Assembly (NCBI RefSeq): GCF_001748085.1
Contig: NZ_BBZK01000008.1
Coordinates: forward strand, 287,894-351,893
DNA: 64,000 nt
Direction: 5' to 3'
DNA from: Streptomyces sp. TP-A0874
Lineage (GTDB): Bacteria; Actinomycetota; Actinomycetes; Streptomycetales; Streptomycetaceae
Within the stretch, counting starts at the first letter, position 1, and each line of letters opens with the position of its first letter. Below, one piece after another: positions 34,763-42,020 of the stretch. The position numbers and the translations under genes were made by a program. The notes under the pieces were generated by a model, which was not told where the DNA came from, ran no database searches, and saw nothing but the letters and a program-made list of their open reading frames with translations.

Positions 34763-36280
34763 TCACACGTTCCACTTGCGTTCGGCGTCGACCCCGTTGC
34801 GAGGAGACTCGATGCGCTCGATGTCCTCGGCGTGGACACGGCGGTAGACAGCGCCGACCTCGTCCAGGGATTCGATGACGCGGTTCATGGCGCGGAAGCC
34901 CTCGCCGATCTCCTCCACCACCGCCGGGTGGACCGGCAGCCGCTCCTGGGCGAGTTCGGCCAGCACCCGCAGGGTCTCCTGCACGTGGACCATGGCCTCA
35001 GGCAGGTCATCGATCAACGTCTCGAACTCCGCCATCACCTCCGGCTCGAAGGTGTTGGCTGCCTGCAGCATCACCTCGGCGGCATCCGACAGCTTGGTCA
35101 TGGACGTGGTCTGCTCAGTACTCACAGCGGTCTCCCTGTCCTGTTCGGTCTTGTCCAGCCGCAGGCGGGCAGCCTTCCGGCCGAAGCGGGCCGCAGCCCG
35201 CTGCATGGGGGTGGTGCGATTCGGATCGTTGACGGTCTCGGCTGGCACCGGCCCTTGACCAGGACCGGTCTCACCACGCAGAGCGGCATCCCGCTCCTCA
35301 CGCACCTTGCGGGCCCGGCCGGTCAGACGAGCCCAGACCCGGCGGGCCAGGTGGTAGGCCCTGCTCGGGTGCTTGAAGTTCCACAGCAGCGATCCCAGCC
35401 CTATCCCGGCTGCCAGCCCGGCGCTGCCCGCCATCCGCGCGCCGTGCCGTAGAGCGGACCGCCGAAGGGCCTTGCCCTGGGCCTGACCGTTGGTCGGCGA
35501 CTTCTTGCCGGGGTCGATGCCGGACTCTCCGCGGGCCTTCGTCCTGCCCTTCTCCGTCAGCTTCGCCGACCGGTCGGCCGCCCTGTCCAACTGCCGGGCC
35601 CGCGCGGCCTGGGCCCGGTCCAGCACCGACTTGCCAGCCCGCAGCCCCCGCCCCAAGGCACCAGTAGAAGCACTACGGCCCGAAGAACCACCCCAAGGGG
35701 CGCCACCCGCGGCGCCGGATCGGCTGGACCACGGGGTGGTCCGGCCAGCAACAGGCCGGCCATGCGGACTGTTCCCGCCCGTCTTGGCCTCGCTACGGCC
35801 GCCGCTCGGCACCGTGGACGACCTACCGCCCCCACTGCCAGGGCCGGTGGCCTTTCCAACACGACGGCCCGCCGCAGTCCGCAGGACCGAGGACGACGGA
35901 CGCGCCGCTCCAGCGAACGGCATGCCAGTTCGGGCCCCGCCGGTGCGGGACGCCGCGGTTCGTGCCGACGGAACGCGGCCGGTCGCCGAAGAACCCACGC
36001 GCCAGCCCGCAGCAGCGGTCCGACGGGAGCGGGCACGGCTGGTCAAGACACCTGCGGCCATGGCCGACGCGGCCAGCCCGGTAGCCGCCAGCGCCAGCGG
36101 ACCGCCCGCGCTGAGCAGTCCCGCGGTCGCCAAGCCCGTAGCGTTCGCACCGGCCGTCAACAGCGGCACCCCCGGCAGCGGCGCCACAGCCGGAACAGGC
36201 TCCGCGGCAGGAATAGGGGCGGGTTCGGATGAGAGGACGGGAGTCGGGATCTGCTCCGTCTGCTCGACGGGGGTTGTCAT
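34763..36280 (-). CDS. Conserved AICE hypothetical protein (long, low-complexity)
   Basis: A 505-residue protein that I cannot assign. Residues 1-45 are Pro/Ala/Val-rich, then a hydrophobic stretch (about 46-78) may be one or two membrane helices. The middle (80-290) is Arg/Gly/Ser-rich and basic. A C-terminal helical domain (about 390-500) starts SMTKLSDAAEVMLQAANTFE. An AGGAG site precedes ATG 36280. It lies directly upstream of traB, so a transfer-related membrane or DNA-binding role is plausible but unproven. Confidence 0.6.
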   Translation of the reverse strand: MTTPVEQTEQIPTPVLSSEPAPIPAAEPVPAVAPLPGVPLLTAGANATGLATAGLLSAGGPLALAATGLAASAMAAGVLTSRARSRRTAAAGWRVGSSATGRVPSARTAASRTGGARTGMPFAGAARPSSSVLRTAAGRRVGKATGPGSGGGRSSTVPSGGRSEAKTGGNSPHGRPVAGRTTPWSSRSGAAGGAPWGGSSGRSASTGALGRGLRAGKSVLDRAQAARARQLDRAADRSAKLTEKGRTKARGESGIDPGKKSPTNGQAQGKALRRSALRHGARMAGSAGLAAGIGLGSLLWNFKHPSRAYHLARRVWARLTGRARKVREERDAALRGETGPGQGPVPAETVNDPNRTTPMQRAAARFGRKAARLRLDKTEQDRETAVSTEQTTSMTKLSDAAEVMLQAANTFEPEVMAEFETLIDDLPEAMVHVQETLRVLAELAQERLPVHPAVVEEIGEGFRAMNRVIESLDEVGAVYRRVHAEDIERIESPRNGVDAERKWNV

Positions 36281-36385
36281 GATGGGTACTCCTGCTGCTC
36301 AGAGAAGCGGTCAGGGACCCGGCGCGGCCCGGTAGCTGCCAGGCTGGAGGCCGCGCCGGGCCATCGCGCAGCGTGTCGTGCGCGG

Positions 36386-36610
36386 TCAGAGCGTGTTCGG
36401 TTCGAGCGAGAAGAAGACAATGCAGGCCCGGACCATCTCCGGGTAGCGCTTCTCGAACTCGGCCCGGATCCAGAGGAACGCGTCGTGCCTGGTCCAGTGC
36501 GGCTCGGGGGTGAGGTAGCCGGAGAAGTCGGCCATCGCGGCACCCACGCCGCCCGGCAATGCCTTCTGAGCAGTGATGACGAAGTGGTAATCGGGCATCT
36601 GAGCAGTCAT
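36386..36610 (-). CDS. Small conserved hypothetical protein
   Basis: A 74-residue protein beginning MTAQMPDYHFVITAQKALPG. The balanced composition with aromatic residues (HDAFLWIRAEFEKRYPEM) and a GGAG site before ATG 36610 support a real gene. No family recognised. It may be an accessory transfer protein by position between the RRQRL protein and the 505-residue protein. Confidence 0.65.
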   Translation of the reverse strand: MTAQMPDYHFVITAQKALPGGVGAAMADFSGYLTPEPHWTRHDAFLWIRAEFEKRYPEMVRACIVFFSLEPNTL

Positions 36611-36640
36611 TTCGGTACTCCAGGTTGGTGAGCTGCGGAC

Positions 36641-36973
36641 TCACGCCGCGACCGGCTGGTCGTGGCAGGACGGGCACATGCCGAGCGAGCGGGGGATGCA
36701 GTACCCCCGGTCCTGCCGGCAGACCGGGCAGACGCGGCGGGCACGCATCGCCTTGGCCAGGGCCGCCTCGCGTGCGGGGGTCATCGGCCGCACGGGCCGG
36801 GCGCGGTCGATGCGGTACAGGTAGGCCACCAGCGGCCCGCGGCGACGGCGCGGTCGTTCGAGCTGGGCGGCGACCTCCTGCCCACCGGGCCGCAGCCCCA
36901 TGGCCCGGAGCTGGCGGCGGGTGGCCAGGCCGTCCGGAGCGAGACGCCACCGGTAAACCGGCAGCGCGGTCAC
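36641..36973 (-). CDS. RRQRL-motif zinc-binding protein (element 1)
   Basis: A 110-residue protein with the diagnostic DGLATRRQLRAMGLRPGG near residues 13-30 and a C-terminal zinc ribbon formed by CPVCR and CPSCH. The start is GTG 36973, with GGAGG 6 bases upstream, overlapping the preceding stop. Such proteins are frequent in AICE transfer operons; the molecular role is unknown. A homologue is in element 2 at 52670-53041, including the RRRRGPL.AYLYRIDRA stretch. Confidence 0.8.
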   Translation of the reverse strand: MTALPVYRWRLAPDGLATRRQLRAMGLRPGGQEVAAQLERPRRRRGPLVAYLYRIDRARPVRPMTPAREAALAKAMRARRVCPVCRQDRGYCIPRSLGMCPSCHDQPVAA

Positions 36974-37476
36974 TGGGAACCTCCGAGGGCGAGTGGCTGC
37001 ACCCGCCACAGGACTTCGGAGGCCGGGGGCAGGGCGGCCCCCGGGGTGTGTGTGGTCCAGCCAGAGCGTGCAGCGCCTTCGGCTTCCGCCGCGGTCTCCG
37101 CTGCCTCCAGGGTGGTGTGCAGGCTGTGCAGTTGGCCGCGGTGGAAGAGGACGTAGACGCGGTCCGTCCGGGCGCTCTGCTTGCGGGTGATGCGCAGCAG
37201 CGTCCGCAGTGCTTGCCGGTCCTCGGTGTCGAGGAGGGACTGGGCACGCAAGGCTGCCAGTTCACCCTGCAGGCGGGCGGCATCGGCGGTGGTGCGGGCG
37301 AGCGCCTCCCGCAGTTCCTCCAGGCAACTCTCCGCTCGGATCGCGGCCTCGGCGGCCTGCTGGCCTTCCTTCCGGTGCTGCTCGGCCTCGGCACGGGCCG
37401 CCTCAGCCTCCGTCTCAGTCTCGGAGGCGCGGGTGCGTAGGGCGTGCAGGGTACGGGCACGGACGACGGCGATCAT
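36970..37476 (-). CDS. Coiled-coil hypothetical protein
   Basis: A 168-residue protein. Residues 12-80 are a long charged helix rich in Ala, Glu and Arg (SETETEAEAARAEAEQHRKE), predicted coiled coil. The C-terminal part (VYVLFHRGQLHSLHTTLEAA) is more globular. It overlaps its neighbours on both sides by four bases, placing it firmly in the transfer operon. In element 2 this slot holds a GGDEF protein instead. Confidence 0.7.
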   Translation of the reverse strand: MIAVVRARTLHALRTRASETETEAEAARAEAEQHRKEGQQAAEAAIRAESCLEELREALARTTADAARLQGELAALRAQSLLDTEDRQALRTLLRITRKQSARTDRVYVLFHRGQLHSLHTTLEAAETAAEAEGAARSGWTTHTPGAALPPASEVLWRVQPLALGGSQ

Positions 37477-39155
37477 GCGGAAACTCCTTCAAGGGTGGTG
37501 GTGCGCGGCGGGTGCGCGGTTGCGCGCGGTTTGCGCGCGGCGAGCTGCGCGGCACGCGCGGCACGGAATTCCTTCAGCCAGTTCCGGGCGTTACCTACGT
37601 GGATGCCGCACTCGGAGGCGAGGTCGGCGGCCGTCGGCTCGGTGCGCTGCTCGGGATCGGCGAGGGAGGCGAGGTAGAGCTGCCAGCCCTGCTGTTTGGC
37701 CTCGGACCGCCACACCGGGTCAGCCGCGGCTGTCGTGGGGTTGAGCGTGGCGAGGTCGCCGCGCAGCCGGTCGCGGACCGTCTCCGCCTCCCCGATCTGG
37801 CCTGTGAGCTGCTCCAACGTGGTCCTGTGGGCCTTTTCCTGGGCCTTGAGGGAGTCCAGGAGGCGGTGCTGGTCGGTGACCGCTTCCTTCACCTGGGTGA
37901 GGTCGGTCTCCGCGCGCTTGCGCGCGTCCTCTGCCTCCTGCCGGGCGTCTTCCGCGCGCTGCCGCGCGGTGTCGGCTTCCCGCCGCGCGTCTTCCGCGCG
38001 CTGCCGCGCGTCGGCCACAGCGGAGTCCGCCTCCTGACGGGTCGCCAGCGCCGCATCCCGGTCCGTCCTGACCCGCTCGGCTTCCTCCCGGGCGTCGGCC
38101 AAGGCCTGCCGCGCGCCCTCTAGGGCCGCTTCCGCGCGCTGCCGCGCGTCCTCGGCTTCCCGCCGCGCGTCTTCCGCGCGCTTCCGCGCGCTTTCCGCTT
38201 CCGCCGCGCGGCCTCCGGCTTCCAGGTGCTCAACGGCCGGAGTGATGGCGAGTTGCTCGACCATCGTCACGACAGCCGCCGGGTCGGAATAGTCAAGGCG
38301 GGCAACGCTGTCGACGCCGGTCAGGGACGCCAGGTGCCGGGACATCGCCAGCGCCTGATCCCGGTCGGTGGCCACCTCGGCGCGGGAGAGCATCCGCTGG
38401 GCCTGCCCGCGGCGACGCGCCGCCCTGCTCAGGGCTCGCCGCCTGCGCCAGCCACCGGCCGTCTCCTGCGCGGCGAGCGCCAGACGCAGACGGTAGACGC
38501 GGCGTGCGGCCCGCTGAGCGAGAGCAGACCGGGCGATGACATCACCAGAGTGACGGGCATCCAGGCCCAGGACCGCGAACAGCCAGGACCAGCAGTGCTG
38601 CCAGACCAGCGTCACCAACCGCCCAGGCCCCGGCCGGGAGGCCGGATCATCGTCCGGGACCGCCGCGCCGAGCTTCTGCCGAAGCTGAAGTTCGATCAAC
38701 CAGGCCGCCAAGGCAGGGACGGCGGCAAGGACCGGCCGGGACAGCCAGTTCGGTGCGTGGGCGGCGTTCATACCAGCCGAGAAGGCAACCAGCATCCACG
38801 CCGTGCGGTGCATCAGCCGCAGCTGCCGCGTCCACCCGAGAGCCGGGTCGGCGGCGCGGTAGAGCATGACCAGCAAAGTCATCTCCGCCGCGTCGAAAAC
38901 CCCGATGAACGCGACAGCCAGCGGCACGGGCAGATGCACGGTCTGAGTCGCGAACCCCCACAGACCGTAGACGGACACCGCAACTCCGCCCAAGGCGACG
39001 AACGCCTGAGGGCCGATGCCCGACAGCCACGCGGACCGCCGCAGCGACCGCACGCCGGCCACGACCACCGCGACCGCAAGCACAGCCGCGGCCAGAGGCA
39101 GAGCCCACACCAGCCAGGACGGCTGATCAGGAATGAGACGAAGAAGACCGTTCAC
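37473..39155 (-). CDS. DUF2637-type membrane protein fused to coiled coil and HTH (Spd-like)
   Basis: A 560-residue protein of the plasmid-spread type. The N-terminal 200 residues contain four or five hydrophobic helices (14-34, 47-67, 75-97, 130-150) as in DUF2637 proteins. A long coiled coil follows (about 310-470) built from repeats of RAEDARREAEDAR. A C-terminal helix-turn-helix region (about 505-540: TAADLASECGIHVGNARNWL) ends the protein. It overlaps the coiled-coil gene below and the DUF6284-like gene above. The GC-rich internal repeats at 37,900-38,215 encode the coiled coil and are not a CRISPR. Confidence 0.75.
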   Translation of the reverse strand: MNGLLRLIPDQPSWLVWALPLAAAVLAVAVVVAGVRSLRRSAWLSGIGPQAFVALGGVAVSVYGLWGFATQTVHLPVPLAVAFIGVFDAAEMTLLVMLYRAADPALGWTRQLRLMHRTAWMLVAFSAGMNAAHAPNWLSRPVLAAVPALAAWLIELQLRQKLGAAVPDDDPASRPGPGRLVTLVWQHCWSWLFAVLGLDARHSGDVIARSALAQRAARRVYRLRLALAAQETAGGWRRRRALSRAARRRGQAQRMLSRAEVATDRDQALAMSRHLASLTGVDSVARLDYSDPAAVVTMVEQLAITPAVEHLEAGGRAAEAESARKRAEDARREAEDARQRAEAALEGARQALADAREEAERVRTDRDAALATRQEADSAVADARQRAEDARREADTARQRAEDARQEAEDARKRAETDLTQVKEAVTDQHRLLDSLKAQEKAHRTTLEQLTGQIGEAETVRDRLRGDLATLNPTTAAADPVWRSEAKQQGWQLYLASLADPEQRTEPTAADLASECGIHVGNARNWLKEFRAARAAQLAARKPRATAHPPRTTTLEGVSA

Positions 39156-39439
39156 GCCGCCACCTCCTCAACAGTCGAAGTGGCGAACAGAACAACCGCG
39201 GAGTCGGGATCACCGGAGTCCTCGCTCCACTCCTCCCACCGCCACCGGGCACCATCGGCCAGCGTGAAACCGAGCGCGTCCAGCGCCCGGTCCAGCGCGG
39301 TGATCTGCGCGTCCAGCAGCTCGACCTCAGCCCGGATGACCGGCATCTCGGCCTCGATCGCATCCAGCTCCGCGGCCGTCGGCTCCATGAAGTCGGTGCC
39401 TGCGGTAACGGCGTCTTGAACAGTGACGATGTACTTCAT
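39152..39439 (-). CDS. DUF6284-like small protein (element 1)
   Basis: A 95-residue protein with a characteristic N-terminal region MEPTAAELDAIEAEMPVIRAE (written here from residue 18 in part), then LLDAQITALDRALDAL, a helical hairpin. A homologue with almost the same motif is in element 2 (54689-54958). It is the first gene of the leftward operon and overlaps the DUF2637 gene by four bases. The function is unknown; the family name is given from memory. Confidence 0.75.
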   Translation of the reverse strand: MKYIVTVQDAVTAGTDFMEPTAAELDAIEAEMPVIRAEVELLDAQITALDRALDALGFTLADGARWRWEEWSEDSGDPDSAVVLFATSTVEEVAA

Positions 39440-39544
39440 CGGGTCGTGCTCCTCATCAAATGTGAACGGCCCACAGCACGGCCCCGGGTGGGTAGACCCG
39501 GGGCCGTGCGCCGTCCTATCGGGCGGTGGATCAGCGGTTGGCCG

Positions 39545-39640
39545 TCACCGGCGGCCACTGCCGCCGGACGACTGCTTGTTCTTCTCGGCGTTCTTCCTCG
39601 ACAGCTCGGCCCGCTCCTCGTCTGTCAGACTGGTGATCAC
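39545..39640 (-). CDS. Possible 31-residue protein
   Basis: A short gene too small for standard calls: GTG 39640 preceded by GGAGG at 5 bases, encoding a charged peptide that begins VITSLTDEERAELSR and ends with KNKQSSGGSGRR. The strong ribosome-binding site and helical N-terminal half support translation. It would be the leader gene of the transfer operon, 105 bases upstream of the DUF6284-like gene. Confidence 0.45.
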   Translation of the reverse strand: MITSLTDEERAELSRKNAEKNKQSSGGSGRR

Positions 39641-40326
39641 AGGTGCCTCCACTTCAGGTGCCTGTAGAAGCGCCGTCCGGAGTTGCCTCTCCGGGCGGCG
39701 CGCTTGTGTGTTCAGGGGCTTCCTGCAGCCCCACGCCGACGCCCATCTCCCGCAGCCAAACCAGGGAGAGATGGGGACGACGTGCAGCACAGGACTGCGG
39801 TTGGTTGGTCTCGTTGACGCGGGGCTGCTCTTGCTCGGGGAGACCTTCATCCCGAGCTGTCCTCGCAGCGTCGAAGGTGTGCCGCGTCGTTCTTTTGAGT
39901 CGGTGGCGTGTCCCCCTGCACGGGGTGTAGGGCCGGGCTGTGACACCGGGCCCCTTCTCGGCCGACTGGTCTCCACTCACCTCGGCCGGCATGGTCACGG
40001 CCGCCTTGCTGTGGTGGATCACTCTCTTCAGTTCTCAAGCAACGAGCGCTCTCTTCACCTTCGGCTTCAGACAGAGCTGTCCCCGAAGGCATCCGTGCGC
40101 CTCCCCGAAACTTCGTGTCTGAAGTTCCGATGTGCATGAAGCTAGAGGATGAACCGACGATGCGTCAACAGCTTCGGACACGAAGTGTTTTTGACGGCGA
40201 GACGCCCAAGGCGCCTGACATTGAACTCACCTGGCTCCCAATCAGGAGCTATCCCCTGCGCTTCTGACACGAGGTGGCTCGCGTCGCCGCTTACCTCGGA
40301 CTCGAAGCTGCGATACCCTCCACGGC
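39641..40326. promoter_or_regulatory. Divergent regulatory region of element 1 with operator-like repeats
   Basis: A 686-base gap between leftward transfer genes and the rightward gntR gene. Four related 16-bp imperfect palindromes, consensus ACTTCGTGTCYGAAGY, occur at 40110-40125, 40171-40186 (inverted), 40260-40275 (inverted, two changes) and 40293-40308 (diverged). The last ends 18 bases before the gntR start. They are good candidates for KorSA-type GntR operators that silence the transfer genes. No gene is supported in the rest of the gap. Confidence 0.55.
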
Positions 40327-41097
40327 ATGCCTGTCGAAAAGAAGCTCACCGCCCGGGACATCACTGACCTGCTCCTGAGCCAGATCGCGTCCGGGGAACT
40401 GCCGCCCGGCGCAAAGCTGGGTAGCACGGCGGAACTCGCGGAGAAGTACGGAGTGGTGGACAAGACGATCTACCGCGTGATCTCACTCCTGAAGGCGAGT
40501 GGCCAGGTGGAAGGCCACCAGGGCAAGGGCGTGTTCGTACGCGACATCCGCCCCCTTGAGTGGCAGCTTCACCAGTTCGAGCGCGGTGAACGGCGCGACG
40601 ACCAGGCGACGGGCCGGGACGACTGGAAGGCCGCGGCCGAAGAGCAGGGGCGGGCCCCTACGCAGGACACTCCTCAGGTCTCGGTGGAGCCCGCACCGCC
40701 GAACGTGGCCGAATGGCTGCAACTGGAGCCCGGTACCTTCGTCGTCGTCCGACGCCGCATCCGTCGGGTGGACGGAGAGCCGTTCCAACTCGCCGACTCA
40801 TGGTTCCCGACCGGGATCGCGCTGGACACGGACCTAATGCTCGAAGAGGACGTGACCCGGCCCGGCGGCATCCTCGCGTACATCGGACACCCGCAGAAGA
40901 AGCTCCGGGATGAGATCCGGTCCTGGCCCCCGACCACGCCGGAAGAGGCGGAGCGGCTCGAACTTCCGAAGGGGGTCGGGACACCGATCATCCGTCATGC
41001 TCGCATCGGCTACGGCGCCGACGGAAAGCCGGTGCGCGTGATGGTCACCATCGCGCCCGGGAACCTCAACACCCTCGTGTACGAGCTGGAGGTCTGA
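40327..41097 (+). CDS. GntR-family regulator with UTRA domain (KorSA-like)
   Basis: A 256-residue repressor candidate. The N-terminal GntR winged helix (about 6-73: DITDLLLSQIASGELPPGAK, STAELAEKYGVVDKTIYRVI) is followed by a linker and a UTRA-type ligand-binding domain (about 118-250). KorSA of pSAM2 is the best-known AICE repressor of this kind; it controls the activator of replication and transfer. Operator-like palindromes lie just upstream, suggesting autoregulation. The acetyltransferase gene follows after one base. Confidence 0.88.
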   Translation: MPVEKKLTARDITDLLLSQIASGELPPGAKLGSTAELAEKYGVVDKTIYRVISLLKASGQVEGHQGKGVFVRDIRPLEWQLHQFERGERRDDQATGRDDWKAAAEEQGRAPTQDTPQVSVEPAPPNVAEWLQLEPGTFVVVRRRIRRVDGEPFQLADSWFPTGIALDTDLMLEEDVTRPGGILAYIGHPQKKLRDEIRSWPPTTPEEAERLELPKGVGTPIIRHARIGYGADGKPVRVMVTIAPGNLNTLVYELEV

Positions 41098-41098
41098 A

Positions 41099-41653
41099 GT
41101 GTCCGACTACACCCTGCGCCGGGCCACGGCCGATGACGCCCAAGCTCTCATGACACTTCGGATCGAGGCAGAGCACTGGTTGGCCGATGCTGGCATCGAC
41201 CAGTGGCGGTCCCCCGGATTTCGGGATCGCGCACTGGACAAGTGGCGCAAGGACATCTCAGAGGGACGTACATGGGTCGTTGAGGACAGGGCCGCTGCCG
41301 TGGTCGCCACGGTGACCCTCACTCCTGCGGACCGGGATTTCTGGCACGCCGCAGACGAGCCGGAGTCCGCTGTGTATGTGGCCAAGCTGATCACGGCGCG
41401 CTCAGTCTCCGGTGAAGGTCTCGGCGAACGCATTCTCGACTGGGTTGGCGAAGTCGCCAGTCAGCGCGGTCTCCGGTGGGTGCGCCTTGATTGCTGGCGC
41501 TCGAACATCGCCCTCCAGCGGTACTACCTCAAGAACGGCTTTAGTCACGTTCGGACCGAAGCACCCGCCCACCGGCTTTCAGGGTGGATGGCTGAGCGCG
41601 ACGCGTCCGTGAGGATCCACCCCGATCAGCCTCTTGGAGTGGCGTCCGAGTGA
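41099..41653 (+). CDS. GNAT-family N-acetyltransferase
   Basis: A 184-residue acetyltransferase-fold protein. Motif A is represented by YVAKLITARSVSGEGLGERI, with the acetyl-CoA pyrophosphate loop GEGLGE, and a later NIALQRYYLKNGF motif typical of GNATs. The GTG start at 41099 is one base after the gntR stop, so it is co-expressed with the regulator. The substrate is unknown. It is the last gene of element 1, ending 85 bases before att copy 2. Confidence 0.88.
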   Translation: MSDYTLRRATADDAQALMTLRIEAEHWLADAGIDQWRSPGFRDRALDKWRKDISEGRTWVVEDRAAAVVATVTLTPADRDFWHAADEPESAVYVAKLITARSVSGEGLGERILDWVGEVASQRGLRWVRLDCWRSNIALQRYYLKNGFSHVRTEAPAHRLSGWMAERDASVRIHPDQPLGVASE

Positions 41654-41738
41654 GTGGCGAGTGAAAGTCTCGACAACGTGATCTTGGCCCGGCGTTCCAG
41701 CAGGTCAGACCCCATAAGGTGCCCTACCTGGTCATGCC

Positions 41739-41780
41739 CTCCGGAGCCGTGTGCGCAGGTTCGAATCCTGCCGGGGGCAC
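41739..41780 (+). repeat. att core, copy 2 (junction of the two elements)
   Basis: Identical to the 42-bp core in tRNA-Arg but without the 5' half of the tRNA, so it is not itself a tRNA gene. It is the right end of element 1 and the left end of element 2. Confidence 0.96.
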
Positions 41781-41830
41781 TTCGCCTCAACCAGCATGAT
41801 CATGCGGTTGACCAGCGCAGATGCCTAACG

Positions 41831-41869
41831 CGAAGAGCGGGACCCAGTCTCACTGGGTCCCGCTCTTCG
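41831..41869. terminator. Hairpin next to att copy 2
   Basis: A perfect 18-bp inverted repeat (41831-41848 and 41852-41869) with a CTC loop. It is the counterpart of the hairpin at 26661, sharing the CCAGTCTCACTGGGTCC centre, and would terminate tRNA-Arg if element 2 alone occupied the site. Confidence 0.75.
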
Positions 41870-42020
41870 TCGTTGCTGCACACTGATCGCGATAGACCTG
41901 CGCTAGAGGGTTCACGACGGCACGGTCGAGCATCATGAGGCCGTGCACTGCGGGATCCCGCGGCATCCGACTGCGAGCTGCCTCAACCGGGCACCTCACC
42001 CCTCTACATGAGGAGCAACG

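Larger units (their letters stand above)
26609..41780. mobile_element. AICE 1 integrated in tRNA-Arg
   Basis: An actinomycete integrative and conjugative element of about 15.2 kb between att copies 1 and 2. Its modules, from the left end, are integrase and excisionase, iteron cluster, DUF3631 ATPase with primase-polymerase replication genes, cytosine methyltransferase, FtsK/TraB-type transfer protein with a repeat cluster 3' of it, membrane and spread-type proteins, and a divergent GntR regulator with an acetyltransferase. It belongs to the primase-polymerase class of AICEs rather than the rolling-circle RepSA class. Confidence 0.93.

Noticed and set aside
37900..38215. Repeated GC-rich units that resemble a CRISPR array
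   Set aside because: The repeats keep the reading frame and encode the coiled coil of the DUF2637-type protein; there are no unique spacers of constant length.
41739..41780. A second tRNA-Arg gene at the element junction
   Set aside because: Only the anticodon loop to 3' end is present; the upstream sequence has no D arm or acceptor 5' strand.
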